DNA of 64,000 nt, from assembly GCA_016125075.1 (NCBI GenBank), contig WGMO01000001.1, positions 248,001 to 312,000 on the forward strand. The letters are read 5' to 3'. The position numbers were made by a program, and so were the translations under genes. The stretch is from Terrimonas sp. (lineage in GTDB: Bacteria; Bacteroidota; Bacteroidia; Chitinophagales; Chitinophagaceae). The first letter of the stretch is position 1. Each line of letters begins with the position of its first letter. This document shows, piece after piece, positions 1 through 8,743 of the stretch. The notes under the pieces are model-generated. The model did not search any database and was not told the origin of the DNA. It saw nothing but the letters and a program-made list of their open reading frames with translations.

Positions 1-700
1 CAGTTGGGGATTGTTCGTAGGTGTCGGGCTGCCAGCTATGAAAAGGAAAAATGGGCATCTTGATCGCAAACGCAACAAAAAACATCCAGAAAAGCCAGCT
101 CTGTTCCCCACCCGTCAGGGTCGCATGATAAAAGGAATCCAGGGCAAAGGAATGATCGGCCGTTTTGCTATAGACATAGATGATACCCACCAGCATGAGC
201 AGGGATCCGATAAAGGTATAGATGAAGAATTTGAAAGTCACCGGTATCCTTCTCTCCCCACCCCAGATGGAACAGAGAAAATAAACGGGAATCAGGGCCA
301 GTTCCCAGAAAAAATAAAACAGCAAGGCATCGGTAGCCAGAAAAACACCCATCAAACCCGCCTGTGTTAACAGCATGAAACCAAAAAACCGGTTGGCGTT
401 TTTATAAGTATGCTGCCAGGTGGAAACGAGGATCAACGGATAAGCGATCGCCGTCAGCAGGGTCAGCACCCGTGCGATGCCATCTGCCTCCAGTGAAAAA
501 CGGGTGCCGAGCATGGGCAGCCAGTCGGCAGAAAAGCTTAACAGGGTCGTGCCTTTGGGTGCCAGCATGCCGTACAGCATGATGACCATGGTGACCACTG
601 CAGACAATAAGGAAAATGACCTGGCCGTATTTCCCTTTTTCAAGAAAAAGGAAATAATCCCACCCAGTAAAGGAATCAATATCATTAATACAGCAATCAT
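1..700 (-). CDS. nuoM: NADH-quinone oxidoreductase subunit M (C-terminal part outside window)
   Basis: Proton-pumping antiporter-like membrane subunit of respiratory complex I. The frame is open from an ATG at 700 to the window edge, giving 233 codons, so roughly the N-terminal half is present. It is highly hydrophobic and carries the family's key residues: the FFWELALIPVYF segment with the conserved TM5 glutamate at about residue 133, and the later FAIKMPIFPFHSW segment with the conserved TM7 lysine. It follows nuoL in the nuo operon; nuoN is expected just beyond the window. Start chosen because no earlier in-frame start preserves the normal N-terminus. Confidence 0.95.
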   Translation of the reverse strand, partial: MIAVLMILIPLLGGIISFFLKKGNTARSFSLLSAVVTMVIMLYGMLAPKGTTLLSFSADWLPMLGTRFSLEADGIARVLTLLTAIAYPLILVSTWQHTYKNANRFFGFMLLTQAGLMGVFLATDALLFYFFWELALIPVYFLCSIWGGERRIPVTFKFFIYTFIGSLLMLVGIIYVYSKTADHSFALDSFYHATLTGGEQSWLFWMFFVAFAIKMPIFPFHSWQPDTYEQSPT

Positions 701-726
701 ATTCTTAAAATCTTATTAGCTTCTCA

Positions 727-2625
727 TTATTTAATAAAGAACTGGTAAGCAAAAAATAGCAGGATGCTCAGTACCATCAGGAGTATATAACTGCCTACCT
801 GCCCGCTTTGCAGGTACCTGAAATGCCTGCTTAGATAATTCACGCCCCTGCCAACATTATTCACAAAAGCATCAATACCTGTTTTTTCCATACCCTCTTC
901 CAGCCAGGACCCCAGTTTACTGACCGGGTTCACGATTATCTTATTATAAATTTCATCCACATACCATTTATTCGCTAATATCTTTCCCACCGCTGTTTCC
1001 TTCTCTTCTTTATACCGGCCATACCGGTTCCAGGCAAAATAGATCATGATCAGCACCAGGCCGGTCGAAAGGCCCATCAGCATCCATTCTGTTGAATGGG
1101 ATACGCCATGCCCGTCTTTTGCCAGGGCAATAACCGGTGATAAAAATGTACTGAGATGGTCACCCCCATTCATGATCAATTCGGGGATTCCGACCCATCC
1201 TCCCAATACGGACAGTGCTGCCAGTATGATAAGGGGTATGGTCATCGTTGCGGGGCTTTCGTGAAGATGATGCTCCTGTTCCGCGGTACCCCGAAATTTA
1301 CCATTAAAAGTGATAAAGCATAAACGAAACATATAAAAGGCCGTGAGCAAGGCCCCAAAAAGGGCTGCCGCATAGATGATCCTGTTATGTTCAAAAGCAC
1401 TGAGTAAAATGGCATCTTTTGAAAAGAAGCCTGACAGGGGCGGTACACCTGCAATCGCGATACATCCCAATAAGAAAGTCCAGTAAGTGACCGGCATTTT
1501 TTTCCGTAAACCACCCATTTTCCTGATATCCTGTTCTCCCCCCATAGCATGGATCACACTGCCTGAACCCAGGAAGAGTAAAGCCTTGAAAAAGGCATGC
1601 GTCATCACATGGAATACCGCTGCCACATAAGCACCCGTGCCCAGGGCAATAAACATATAACCCAGCTGGCTAACCGTAGAATATGCCAGGACCTTCTTGA
1701 TGTCATTTTGCCGGAGGGCAATAGAAGCCGCAAGAAGGGCAGTGGCCGTACCGATCACCATGATCACCGTTTGTGTATGGTGGGCCATGGAAAACAAAAT
1801 ATTGCTCCTTGCAATCATATAGATACCCGCCGTCACCATGGTAGCAGCATGTATCAGTGCCGAAACGGGGGTAGGGCCCGCCATGGCATCCGGTAACCAG
1901 GTATACAGGGGAATCTGGGCGCTTTTTCCCGTTGCCCCGATAAACAGTAATAAGGTGATAACGGTAATATCGGTAGCGGTAAATTCCTTAAGGCGGGCAA
2001 ATTCAAATACATCAGAAAAGTTAGCATTCCCGACGATGGAAATGATCCAGAAAACGGCGATCAGGAAGGCCAGGTCGCCGATCCTGTTCATGATGAATGC
2101 CTTTCTTGCGGCATAATTAAAATCATTGTTCTTAAACCAGAAACCAATCAGCAGGTAGGAACAGAGTCCTACACCTTCCCAACCCATGAACATGACAACA
2201 TAGTTGGCACCCATCACCAGCAGGAGCATAAAAAAGATGAACAGGTTCAGGTAGGCAAAATACCGGCCGAAATGTTCCTTTTTTTCCTCGTGCATATAAG
2301 CCACCGAGTAAACATGGATGAGGAAACCCACCCCAGTAATGATCAGCAGGAACAGGGAGGAAAGAGCATCCACCTGGAATTCAAAGGGGATGCTGATATT
2401 GGCAACCTTGATAAAATTAAAATAATGTACAATGCCATCTCCCGTGATGCCGTTCCGGACATCGAAAAAGAGAATAAGGCTGAAGATAAAGGAAACCAGT
2501 ACCACACCCGACCCGAGAATACCGGTGATATTTTTTGAAAAATACTTTCTTCCCAATCCAATGACCACAAAGCCCAGGAAGGGCAATAAGGGAACCAGCC
2601 ATGCTAATGCTAAAATATTTTCCAT
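727..2625 (-). CDS. nuoL: NADH-quinone oxidoreductase subunit L
   Basis: Largest membrane subunit of complex I, at the distal end of the proton-pumping arm. At 632 residues it is close to the normal length. Conserved features visible: the GWEGVGLCSYLLIGFW segment with the TM5 glutamate (about residue 150), the GATGKSAQIPLYTWLPDAM segment with the pumping lysine (about 234), and the following PTPVSALIHAATMV stretch. The C-terminal lateral helix region is present and ends in a hydrophobic segment. It lies between nuoK (41 bases upstream) and nuoM (27 bases downstream), all on the minus strand, so co-transcription is likely. Confidence 0.98.
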   Translation of the reverse strand: MENILALAWLVPLLPFLGFVVIGLGRKYFSKNITGILGSGVVLVSFIFSLILFFDVRNGITGDGIVHYFNFIKVANISIPFEFQVDALSSLFLLIITGVGFLIHVYSVAYMHEEKKEHFGRYFAYLNLFIFFMLLLVMGANYVVMFMGWEGVGLCSYLLIGFWFKNNDFNYAARKAFIMNRIGDLAFLIAVFWIISIVGNANFSDVFEFARLKEFTATDITVITLLLFIGATGKSAQIPLYTWLPDAMAGPTPVSALIHAATMVTAGIYMIARSNILFSMAHHTQTVIMVIGTATALLAASIALRQNDIKKVLAYSTVSQLGYMFIALGTGAYVAAVFHVMTHAFFKALLFLGSGSVIHAMGGEQDIRKMGGLRKKMPVTYWTFLLGCIAIAGVPPLSGFFSKDAILLSAFEHNRIIYAAALFGALLTAFYMFRLCFITFNGKFRGTAEQEHHLHESPATMTIPLIILAALSVLGGWVGIPELIMNGGDHLSTFLSPVIALAKDGHGVSHSTEWMLMGLSTGLVLIMIYFAWNRYGRYKEEKETAVGKILANKWYVDEIYNKIIVNPVSKLGSWLEEGMEKTGIDAFVNNVGRGVNYLSRHFRYLQSGQVGSYILLMVLSILLFFAYQFFIK

Positions 2626-2665
2626 AAATCAAACACGTCGTCCATGAGGACCTTTTATTGCGTCG

Positions 2666-2995
2666 TTAGTTTTTCAGCCTGTTCAGGAAATTGATATCCA
2701 CCGAATGGATATTCCGGTACATCATTACAATGATCGCCAGGCCCACCGCCACTTCTGCCGCTGCCACTACCATGATAAAAAACACAAAAAGCTGTCCTTC
2801 TGAACCCGCGGCAGCATTCGTTGACAACAGTTGTAAATGGTGCATTTTGGAAAAAGCCACCAGCAACAGGTTTACGGCATTCAGCATGAGCTCAATGCAC
2901 ATAAAAATGATGATGGCATTCCTACGGGTCAGCACGCCCACAATCCCGATTGTGAACAATGCCATTGACAGCATGATGTAATTATTGATATCCAT
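2666..2995 (-). CDS. nuoK: NADH-quinone oxidoreductase subunit K
   Basis: Small three-helix membrane subunit of complex I, homologous to MrpC. The protein is 109 residues, slightly longer than the usual 100 or so, the extra residues forming a loop around position 50-60 (rich in His, Ser, Ala). The conserved glutamate-containing helices are visible ([20 protein letters not shown] and the [17 protein letters not shown] segment). Its stop to nuoL spacing and a one-base gap to nuoJ upstream indicate tight translational coupling inside the nuo operon. Confidence 0.97.
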   Translation of the reverse strand: MDINNYIMLSMALFTIGIVGVLTRRNAIIIFMCIELMLNAVNLLLVAFSKMHHLQLLSTNAAAGSEGQLFVFFIMVVAAAEVAVGLAIIVMMYRNIHSVDINFLNRLKN

Positions 2996-2996
2996 T

Positions 2997-3497
2997 TTAT
3001 TCTTTCTTTCCGATCACAACAGCACCCACCATGGCGCTGAGAAATAAAATACTACTGATCTCAAAGGGGACCACGTATTCATTGAACAATGCCTTCCCCA
3101 GGTTGGCGATCAAACCGATATCCCCTTCTCCGGTTTGCACGACATTGGATTTAATATCTGAATCTTTTAATGCTGCCACGATGACCAGGAGCAAACAACC
3201 TCCCGCCACCGCTCCCGCAAATTTCAGCCATTTGTTCTTACGGGGTTCCGTATCATGCCGAAGGTCAATCAGCATCAGCACATAGAGAAACAGGACCATG
3301 ATGGCCCCTGTATATACAATCAGGTTGACGATGAATAAAAACTGGGCATTCATCAGCAGGTAATGACCGGAAATGGCAAAAAAGGTCATGATGAGCCAGA
3401 GCACACTGTACACGGGGTTTTTCCGGGTTATCATCATGAGTGAACTCCCGATGGCCATGGCTGTCAGTACCCAGAATAATATTTGTGTAATACTCAT
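2997..3497 (-). CDS. nuoJ: NADH-quinone oxidoreductase subunit J
   Basis: Membrane subunit of complex I that contacts NuoA, NuoH and NuoK and holds the pi-bulge helix used in coupling. The 166 residues contain about five hydrophobic segments; the conserved [22 protein letters not shown] and [19 protein letters not shown] regions are recognisable. The last residues ([10 protein letters not shown]) are typical of the family. It is separated from nuoI by about 30 bases and abuts nuoK, so it belongs to the same transcript. Confidence 0.97.
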   Translation of the reverse strand: MSITQILFWVLTAMAIGSSLMMITRKNPVYSVLWLIMTFFAISGHYLLMNAQFLFIVNLIVYTGAIMVLFLYVLMLIDLRHDTEPRKNKWLKFAGAVAGGCLLLVIVAALKDSDIKSNVVQTGEGDIGLIANLGKALFNEYVVPFEISSILFLSAMVGAVVIGKKE

Positions 3498-3528
3498 GTT
3501 CTCTTAAGCTGTTATTCGTTGTTCGATA

Positions 3529-4071
3529 TTATGACATCACCCTTTCGCCCCTGGCTTTGTTAAAGCCCTCCGGGTCCTCTTTAGGATTCGGGATCAGTAG
3601 ATTTTCTTTTCCATAGATGAAACCCGCCCTGCCATAATTGGCCGGGGCAAAGGTTTGCGACAGGTAAATGGCATCTTTAGGGCAGGCTTCTTCACATAAT
3701 CCGCAAAAGATGCAGCGCAGCATGTTGATCTCATATTTCGCCGCATATTTTTCCTCCCGGTACAGATGCTCCTCACCCTTTTGCCTTTCTGCCGCTTCCA
3801 TGGTGATGGCTTCGGCGGGACAGGCAACGGCACAGAGACCGCAGGCGGTGCAGCGTTCCCTTCCTTCCTCATCCCTGTTCAGGATATGCAATCCCCTGAA
3901 GACCTTACTGAAACTCCTTTTTTGTTCCGGGTAGCTGATGGTGGCCTTCCTTTTAAAAATATGGATAAAAGTAACTGCCATGCCCTTTGCTATATTCCAG
4001 ACATACAATTTCTCCAGCCAGGTCATTGGCTTCCTGTTCACGGGTTTCGATCTGTTGGTTAATGTCTGCAT
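3529..4071 (-). CDS. nuoI: NADH-quinone oxidoreductase subunit I (2x[4Fe-4S] ferredoxin)
   Basis: Peripheral-arm subunit carrying clusters N6a and N6b that pass electrons toward NuoB. The 180-residue protein has two complete CxxCxxCxxxCP motifs, with cysteines at about 74/77/80/84 and 120/123/126/130. An N-terminal amphipathic segment (WLEKLYVWNIAKGMAVTFIHIF) is the usual membrane-contacting region. It is preceded by a 97-base gap after nuoH, longer than other gaps in this operon, which contains a candidate internal promoter. Confidence 0.98.
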   Translation of the reverse strand: MQTLTNRSKPVNRKPMTWLEKLYVWNIAKGMAVTFIHIFKRKATISYPEQKRSFSKVFRGLHILNRDEEGRERCTACGLCAVACPAEAITMEAAERQKGEEHLYREEKYAAKYEINMLRCIFCGLCEEACPKDAIYLSQTFAPANYGRAGFIYGKENLLIPNPKEDPEGFNKARGERVMS

Positions 4072-4102
4072 GCTTTTATCTGAACCTGTATTTATTTTTT
4101 CG

Positions 4103-4110
4103 CAAATATA
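4103..4110 (-). promoter_or_regulatory. candidate internal -7 box upstream of nuoI
   Basis: On the minus strand these bases read TATATTTG, an exact match to the Bacteroidota TAnnTTTG element, 31 bases before the nuoI start and within the longest gap in the second half of the nuo operon. No TTG lies at the usual 19-23 base distance upstream, so support is only partial. If active it would give a separate nuoI-to-N transcript. Confidence 0.3.
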
Positions 4111-4168
4111 TTTTTTTGTTCCTTTCTAATGCTGAAGATTCCACTCAGCATCCTATTATGCTTCCTTA

Positions 4169-5212
4169 TCAATTTCTCCACAGCACCACCACTGCCGTTA
4201 TCAGCATGTTGAGCAGGGCCAGGGGTACGAGTTTTTTCCATCCCAGGTCCATCAACTGGTCATACCGGAATCTCGGGATGGTCCAGCGGATCCACATGAA
4301 TATAAAGACAAATATCAGCCCCTTGGCCATTAAGGCCAGGAACTCCAGGGCACCGATCCACCAAACATCGCCAAATGCCGCCTCATTCACAAAGGGAATG
4401 TCATATCCGCCAAAATAAAGCGTGGACATCACCACACCACTGATAAACATGTTGATATATTCGGCAAAAAGGTAAAACCCCAGTTTCATGGAAGAATACT
4501 CCTGGTGATACCCGAAATTCAATTCATTTTCTGCTTCCGGAAGATCGAAGGGTGTTCGGTTACATTCTGCCAGGGCGCAGATGAAGAAAATAAAAAATCC
4601 CAGCGGCTGGTACACCACATTCCAAACACCATTCACCTGCTGGTCCACAAATACCCCTAACCGCACAGAACCCGTCACCATCAGCAAAGAGATCAGTGCA
4701 AGCCCCATGGGAAGTTCATAGGAAATCATCTGTGATGCGCCCCGAATGGCTGCCAGGAGGGAAAACTTATTGTTGGAGGCCCATCCCCCGATCATGATAC
4801 CATACACCCCCATACTCACAATGGCAAAAACAAATAAGATACCCACATTAATATCCGCGATCTGGAGGGCAATATCCCTTCCAAAAATATGAATCGTTCC
4901 GCCCCAGGGAATGACAGCGCTGGTCATCAATGCCGTTACCATGGCAATTCCCGGTCCCAGCACAAACAGGAATTTTACAGATGCATTGGGAATGATCTCT
5001 TCTTTCATGAACAATTTCAATCCGTCTGCCAGCGGTTGGAATAACCCGAACGGGCCTGCCCGGTTGGGTCCACGCCGATCCTGAATAATGGCCGCCACTT
5101 TTCTTTCGCCCCAGGTAGCATACATAGCCGTTACCAGGCACACGGTGACAATTAAAAGGATCAGTATTGCCTTCTCAATGAGTAAAAACCAGTCTATGGC
5201 AAGTAAATGCAT
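4169..5212 (-). CDS. nuoH: NADH-quinone oxidoreductase subunit H
   Basis: Membrane subunit at the junction with the peripheral arm that forms much of the quinone-binding chamber. Length 347 residues fits the family. Conserved hallmarks: ERKVAAIIQDRRGPNRAGPFG in the first third, the GWASNNKFSLLAAIRGASQMISYE block, the CALAECNRTPFDLPEAENEL block with the acidic residues of the E-channel, and the C-terminal RWTIPRFRYDQLM motif. Its ATG overlaps the stop of nuoG by one base (TAATG), implying coupled translation. Confidence 0.98.
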   Translation of the reverse strand: MHLLAIDWFLLIEKAILILLIVTVCLVTAMYATWGERKVAAIIQDRRGPNRAGPFGLFQPLADGLKLFMKEEIIPNASVKFLFVLGPGIAMVTALMTSAVIPWGGTIHIFGRDIALQIADINVGILFVFAIVSMGVYGIMIGGWASNNKFSLLAAIRGASQMISYELPMGLALISLLMVTGSVRLGVFVDQQVNGVWNVVYQPLGFFIFFICALAECNRTPFDLPEAENELNFGYHQEYSSMKLGFYLFAEYINMFISGVVMSTLYFGGYDIPFVNEAAFGDVWWIGALEFLALMAKGLIFVFIFMWIRWTIPRFRYDQLMDLGWKKLVPLALLNMLITAVVVLWRN

Positions 5213-6324
5213 TATGATTTGCTTTTTTCTTTTTTAAACGTTGCACCGGTTGCCGGTCCTTCAATTGCACTCAGGTCAACGGAAGGGTCGTTCACTTCAC
5301 TCACTTCATGGATATCCATCAGTAAGCGGGGCGCTCTCCCCATTACTTTGGCAATGGTTTCGTGGGGTTGCTGCATACCCAGGTAATGGCCCTGTGAGAT
5401 CACAGAATGGCGGTTGACCATAGACGGTCCTTCTACCACCCAATCGGCTGTTTTCTTTTTCTCAAACCGGCATTCATTGCAGATCCAGCCCGTTCCGCCT
5501 TTTGAGCTTTCTTTCACTTCACCCCACTGGTCTTTCCGTGCCGTAACCCGCAACACTTCCTCCCCCCGCATCCAGAGTTGCACTTCGCCACAACATTTAT
5601 CACAGTCACGGTGAGCATCAACCGGTTTGGTAAACCATACCCGGTTTTTAAACCTGAATGTCTTATCGGTGAGGGCTCCTACGGGGCATACATCAATGAC
5701 ATTGCCTATAAAATCGCTGGTCAGCGCTTTTTCGATATAAGTAGCGATCTGTGCATGGTCTCCCCGGTCCAGGATACCATGTCCCCTGTTTTCCGTGAGT
5801 TGATCCGCCACATAAACACAGCGATAACAAAGTATGCACCGGGTCATGTGTAACTGAATATACGGACCCAGGTCATGTTTTTCAAAAGTGCGCCGGTTAA
5901 ATTCATAACGGGTACCTTCCTTTCCATGTTCATACCCAAGATCCTGGAGATGGCATTCGCCGGCCTGGTCGCAGATCGGACAGTCAAGCGGATGGTTGAT
6001 CAACAGGAATTCAACAACACCCGCCCTTGCATCCTTCACGCGGTCGCTGGTAATGTTTTTCACTTCCATGCCATCCATAACCGCAGTACGGCAGGAAGCC
6101 ATCAACTTCGGCATCGGCCTGGGGTCTTTTTCCGAACCTTTCGACACTTCCACCAGACAGGTACGGCATTTACCGCCACTGCCTTTTAACTTACTGTAAA
6201 AGCACATGGCAGGGGGTGTAACATCGCCACCGATCATCCTGGCTGCTTCCAGCACAGTAGTACCCGGTGCCACTTCCACCGTAATATTGTCGATCGTTAC
6301 CTTAAAAAGTTGTTGTTCGCTCAT
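5212..6324 (-). CDS. nuoG: NADH-quinone oxidoreductase subunit G, short form
   Basis: Iron-sulfur subunit of the complex I peripheral arm. About 370 residues: an N-terminal [2Fe-2S] ferredoxin domain (cysteines in CFYSKLKGSGGKCRTCLVE), the His-Cys [4Fe-4S] segment (HPLDCPICDQAGECHLQD), a further [4Fe-4S] group (CILCYRCV, CPVGALT) and the DCDKCCGEV/ICNECRF segment that resembles the start of a molybdopterin-family Fe4S4 domain. The large molybdopterin-like C-terminal domain of E. coli NuoG (about 900 residues) is absent; this short form is known from Bacteroidota. Start set at the MSEQQ methionine; an ATG three codons earlier (6333) is equally possible. Confidence 0.95.
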   Translation of the reverse strand: MSEQQLFKVTIDNITVEVAPGTTVLEAARMIGGDVTPPAMCFYSKLKGSGGKCRTCLVEVSKGSEKDPRPMPKLMASCRTAVMDGMEVKNITSDRVKDARAGVVEFLLINHPLDCPICDQAGECHLQDLGYEHGKEGTRYEFNRRTFEKHDLGPYIQLHMTRCILCYRCVYVADQLTENRGHGILDRGDHAQIATYIEKALTSDFIGNVIDVCPVGALTDKTFRFKNRVWFTKPVDAHRDCDKCCGEVQLWMRGEEVLRVTARKDQWGEVKESSKGGTGWICNECRFEKKKTADWVVEGPSMVNRHSVISQGHYLGMQQPHETIAKVMGRAPRLLMDIHEVSEVNDPSVDLSAIEGPATGATFKKEKSKS

Positions 6325-6367
6325 ATTCACCAACTCCCTCCGGGAGTATTAATTTAATTCCAAAATA

Positions 6368-7744
6368 TTAGGCTGTTCCGGCCCCTTCTCCCACGGGAGC
6401 AGGCTGGATCGGCCTTGCATAATTGGCCAGACCGTAATTTTTCCTCAGGCATTCTTCCGGGTTTTCGACATGCCATTCAAACTCATCGCGGAAATGACGG
6501 ATCGCTGCTGCCACCGGCCAGGCGGCGGCATCCCCCAGGGGACAGATCGTATTCCCTTCTATCTTGCGCTGGATATCCCAGAGCAAATTAATATCACTCA
6601 TTTTGCCCTTCCCCTTCTCAATATTCAGTAATATTTTTTCCATCCATCCTGTTCCTTCGCGGCAGGGTGAACATTGTCCACAGCTTTCATGGCGGTAAAA
6701 CCTGGCTAAGGTATAGGTATGCCTGACCACGCATTGGTCTTCGTCCAGTACAATGAATCCACCCGATCCCATCATGGAACCGGTGGCAAAACCGCCATCT
6801 GACAAGCTCTCATAATTCATATAACGGGTCTCCCCTTTTGCGGTTTTCAATAGCAGGTTGGCGGGCAGGATCGGTACCGAAGAGCCACCGGGTATACAGG
6901 CTTTGAGCCTTTTGCCCCGGGCAATTCCCCCGCAATATTCGTCACTGTAAATAAATTCTTCCACGCTGATGGTCATATCGATCTCATACACGCCCGGTTT
7001 ATTGATATTGCCGCAGGCCGATATGAGTTTGGTTCCGGTAGAGCGACCTACCCCAATTTTCGAGTAGGCATCCCCGCCTTCATTGATGATGGGTACCACG
7101 GCCGCAATCGTTTCCACATTGTTCACCACGGTAGGACAATCCCATAACCCTTTTACCGCCGGAAAGGGAGGCTTGATCCTGGGGTTACCCCTTTTGCCTT
7201 CCAGGGATTCGAGCAGGGCCGTTTCTTCGCCACAGATATAGGCGCCGGCACCTCTTTGTACATAGATCTCACAGTCAAAGCCCGACCCTAAAATATTCTT
7301 TCCCAACCAGCCATTATTTTTTGCTTCGGCAATAGCCTGTTCAAGGATCCCGACAATCCAGGCATATTCACCGCGGATATAGATATATGATACCCGTGAA
7401 CCCAGCGCAAAAGAAGAAACGATCATCCCTTCAATCAGGAGATGCGGGATAAACTCCATGAGGTACCGGTCTTTAAAAGTTCCGGGCTCGCTCTCATCGG
7501 CATTGACGACAAGGTAACGGGGAATACCCTCCGGTTTTGCCAGGAAACTCCATTTCATCCCCGTCGGGAAACCGGCTCCACCCCGTCCGCGTAAACCGCT
7601 TTTCTTCACTTCTTCGGTGATCGCATCCGGGCTCATTGTTTTCAAAGCCTTTTCCACGCTGCGATAACCCCCTTCCCGGCGGTACACATCGTATCCCCTG
7701 ATACCTTCAATATGCGCTTTTTCTAATAATAATTTTCTTCCCAT
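6368..7744 (-). CDS. nuoF: NADH-quinone oxidoreductase subunit F (NADH- and FMN-binding)
   Basis: Entry subunit of complex I that oxidises NADH through FMN and passes electrons to cluster N3. The 458-residue protein shows the FMN/NADH glycine-rich region (GLRGRGGAGFPTGMKWSF), the second binding segment (QRGAGAYICGEETALLESLEG), and the C-terminal N3 cluster motif (HESCGQCSPCREGTGW, with the later ICPLGDAAAWP cysteine). It is followed by nuoG and preceded by an inserted SnoaL-like gene that separates it from nuoE. Confidence 0.98.
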   Translation of the reverse strand: MGRKLLLEKAHIEGIRGYDVYRREGGYRSVEKALKTMSPDAITEEVKKSGLRGRGGAGFPTGMKWSFLAKPEGIPRYLVVNADESEPGTFKDRYLMEFIPHLLIEGMIVSSFALGSRVSYIYIRGEYAWIVGILEQAIAEAKNNGWLGKNILGSGFDCEIYVQRGAGAYICGEETALLESLEGKRGNPRIKPPFPAVKGLWDCPTVVNNVETIAAVVPIINEGGDAYSKIGVGRSTGTKLISACGNINKPGVYEIDMTISVEEFIYSDEYCGGIARGKRLKACIPGGSSVPILPANLLLKTAKGETRYMNYESLSDGGFATGSMMGSGGFIVLDEDQCVVRHTYTLARFYRHESCGQCSPCREGTGWMEKILLNIEKGKGKMSDINLLWDIQRKIEGNTICPLGDAAAWPVAAAIRHFRDEFEWHVENPEECLRKNYGLANYARPIQPAPVGEGAGTA

Positions 7745-7785
7745 TGCATAGCATTAAGCCGGTGGCTGTTCGCTTTTATAATTTG

Positions 7786-8217
7786 TTATTGAATACTGAC
7801 TGCCTGTCGCCCCATCAACCGCCATTTTCCTTTTTCCTTTACCCACACCAGCATCATACTGAAATTGAGGGGCACCACGGTACCGTCTTTCTTGTTTTCC
7901 TTTGCCTTAAACAGATATCGCACAATGGCTGTTTTTCCCTCTACCAGCACTTTGATATTCTTTATGGAGGTGTCGGTATAGGTTGACTGGTTTTTACTGA
8001 TGCCGCTGATCGCCTCTTCCCGGGTCTGCAGATTGCCATGCGAATGTCCGTAGGTTGCTGTCTTTGCAAACAGGTCTTCCAGGGTTTGGTTATCCTTGGT
8101 CCCGAAAACGGTAAAGCTGAGCAGGTAGGTCCGTTCCACTAATTTCATTTCCTGTTTATCCTGTGCCTGCGCAGCAAATGCGACCAGCAATAAAAGGAAA
8201 GAAAGTGTTTTTTTCAT
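7786..8217 (-). CDS. exported SnoaL/NTF2-like (DUF4440-type) protein inside the nuo operon
   Basis: A 143-residue protein with a clear Sec signal peptide (MKKTLSFLLLLVAFAAQAQ), so it should act in the periplasm or at the envelope. The mature part resembles the SnoaL/DUF4440 cone-fold family: an N-terminal helix, a SHGNLQTREEAI segment, and closing strands ending VWVKEKGKWRLMGRQAV. A longer frame opens at 8256 but overlaps nuoE; the ATG at 8217 gives the signal peptide and a gap of 8 bases after nuoE. It sits between nuoE and nuoF, which normally adjoin. It is not a known complex I subunit; its function is unknown. Confidence 0.85.
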   Translation of the reverse strand: MKKTLSFLLLLVAFAAQAQDKQEMKLVERTYLLSFTVFGTKDNQTLEDLFAKTATYGHSHGNLQTREEAISGISKNQSTYTDTSIKNIKVLVEGKTAIVRYLFKAKENKKDGTVVPLNFSMMLVWVKEKGKWRLMGRQAVSIQ

Positions 8218-8225
8218 TTTGTCTT

Positions 8226-8723
8226 TTAGTTTACAGAAGCAGCATTTTTCCTGCATTCTTCTATGATACTATCAACTTTTTCTTTTGTCAGGTGCTCACG
8301 GTAATGCATACCCAGCTGCATCATGGGGGCATATCCACAGGCTCCCAGGCATTCTGCCGTTTTCAGCGTAAACATTCCATCCGCTGTTGTTTCTCCGGGT
8401 CTGATCCCCAGTTTTTCGTAGATATAATCAACAATATCGTCGCTCCCGTTGAGCATACAGGGCCCGGTATGGCAAACTTCAAACAGGTATTTACCCACGG
8501 GTTTCAGGTTATACATGCTGTAAAACGTAGCCACTTCATACACTTCTATCGGTTCGAGGTGCAGGAGGGAAGCTACATAATCCATGGTCTCGGCACTCAG
8601 CCATCCGCCAAACTCCTGCTGGGCCATGTGCAAAACGGGCAGCAGGGCACTTTTCTGCCTGCCCTCGGGATAACGGGCAATGATTTGCCCCACCTCTGTT
8701 AATTGTTGTTCTGTAAATTTCAT
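8226..8723 (-). CDS. nuoE: NADH-quinone oxidoreductase subunit E ([2Fe-2S] thioredoxin-like)
   Basis: Partner of NuoF in the NADH-oxidising module of complex I, holding cluster N1a. The 165 residues contain the family's four cluster cysteines in the order C-x4-C (CHTGPCMLNG) and C-x3-C (ECLGACGYAPM). The N-terminal helical part (QIIARYPEGRQKSALLPVLHMAQQ) is typical. It follows nuoD by about 20 bases and precedes the inserted SnoaL-like gene. Confidence 0.97.
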   Translation of the reverse strand: MKFTEQQLTEVGQIIARYPEGRQKSALLPVLHMAQQEFGGWLSAETMDYVASLLHLEPIEVYEVATFYSMYNLKPVGKYLFEVCHTGPCMLNGSDDIVDYIYEKLGIRPGETTADGMFTLKTAECLGACGYAPMMQLGMHYREHLTKEKVDSIIEECRKNAASVN

Positions 8724-8743
8724 TTGCGCATTTACAATTTACA

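Noticed and set aside
1242-1550. Open frames on the other strand or frame within nuoL (and similar frames throughout the window)
   Set aside because: They lie inside well-supported genes, lack family motifs and have no start context of their own.
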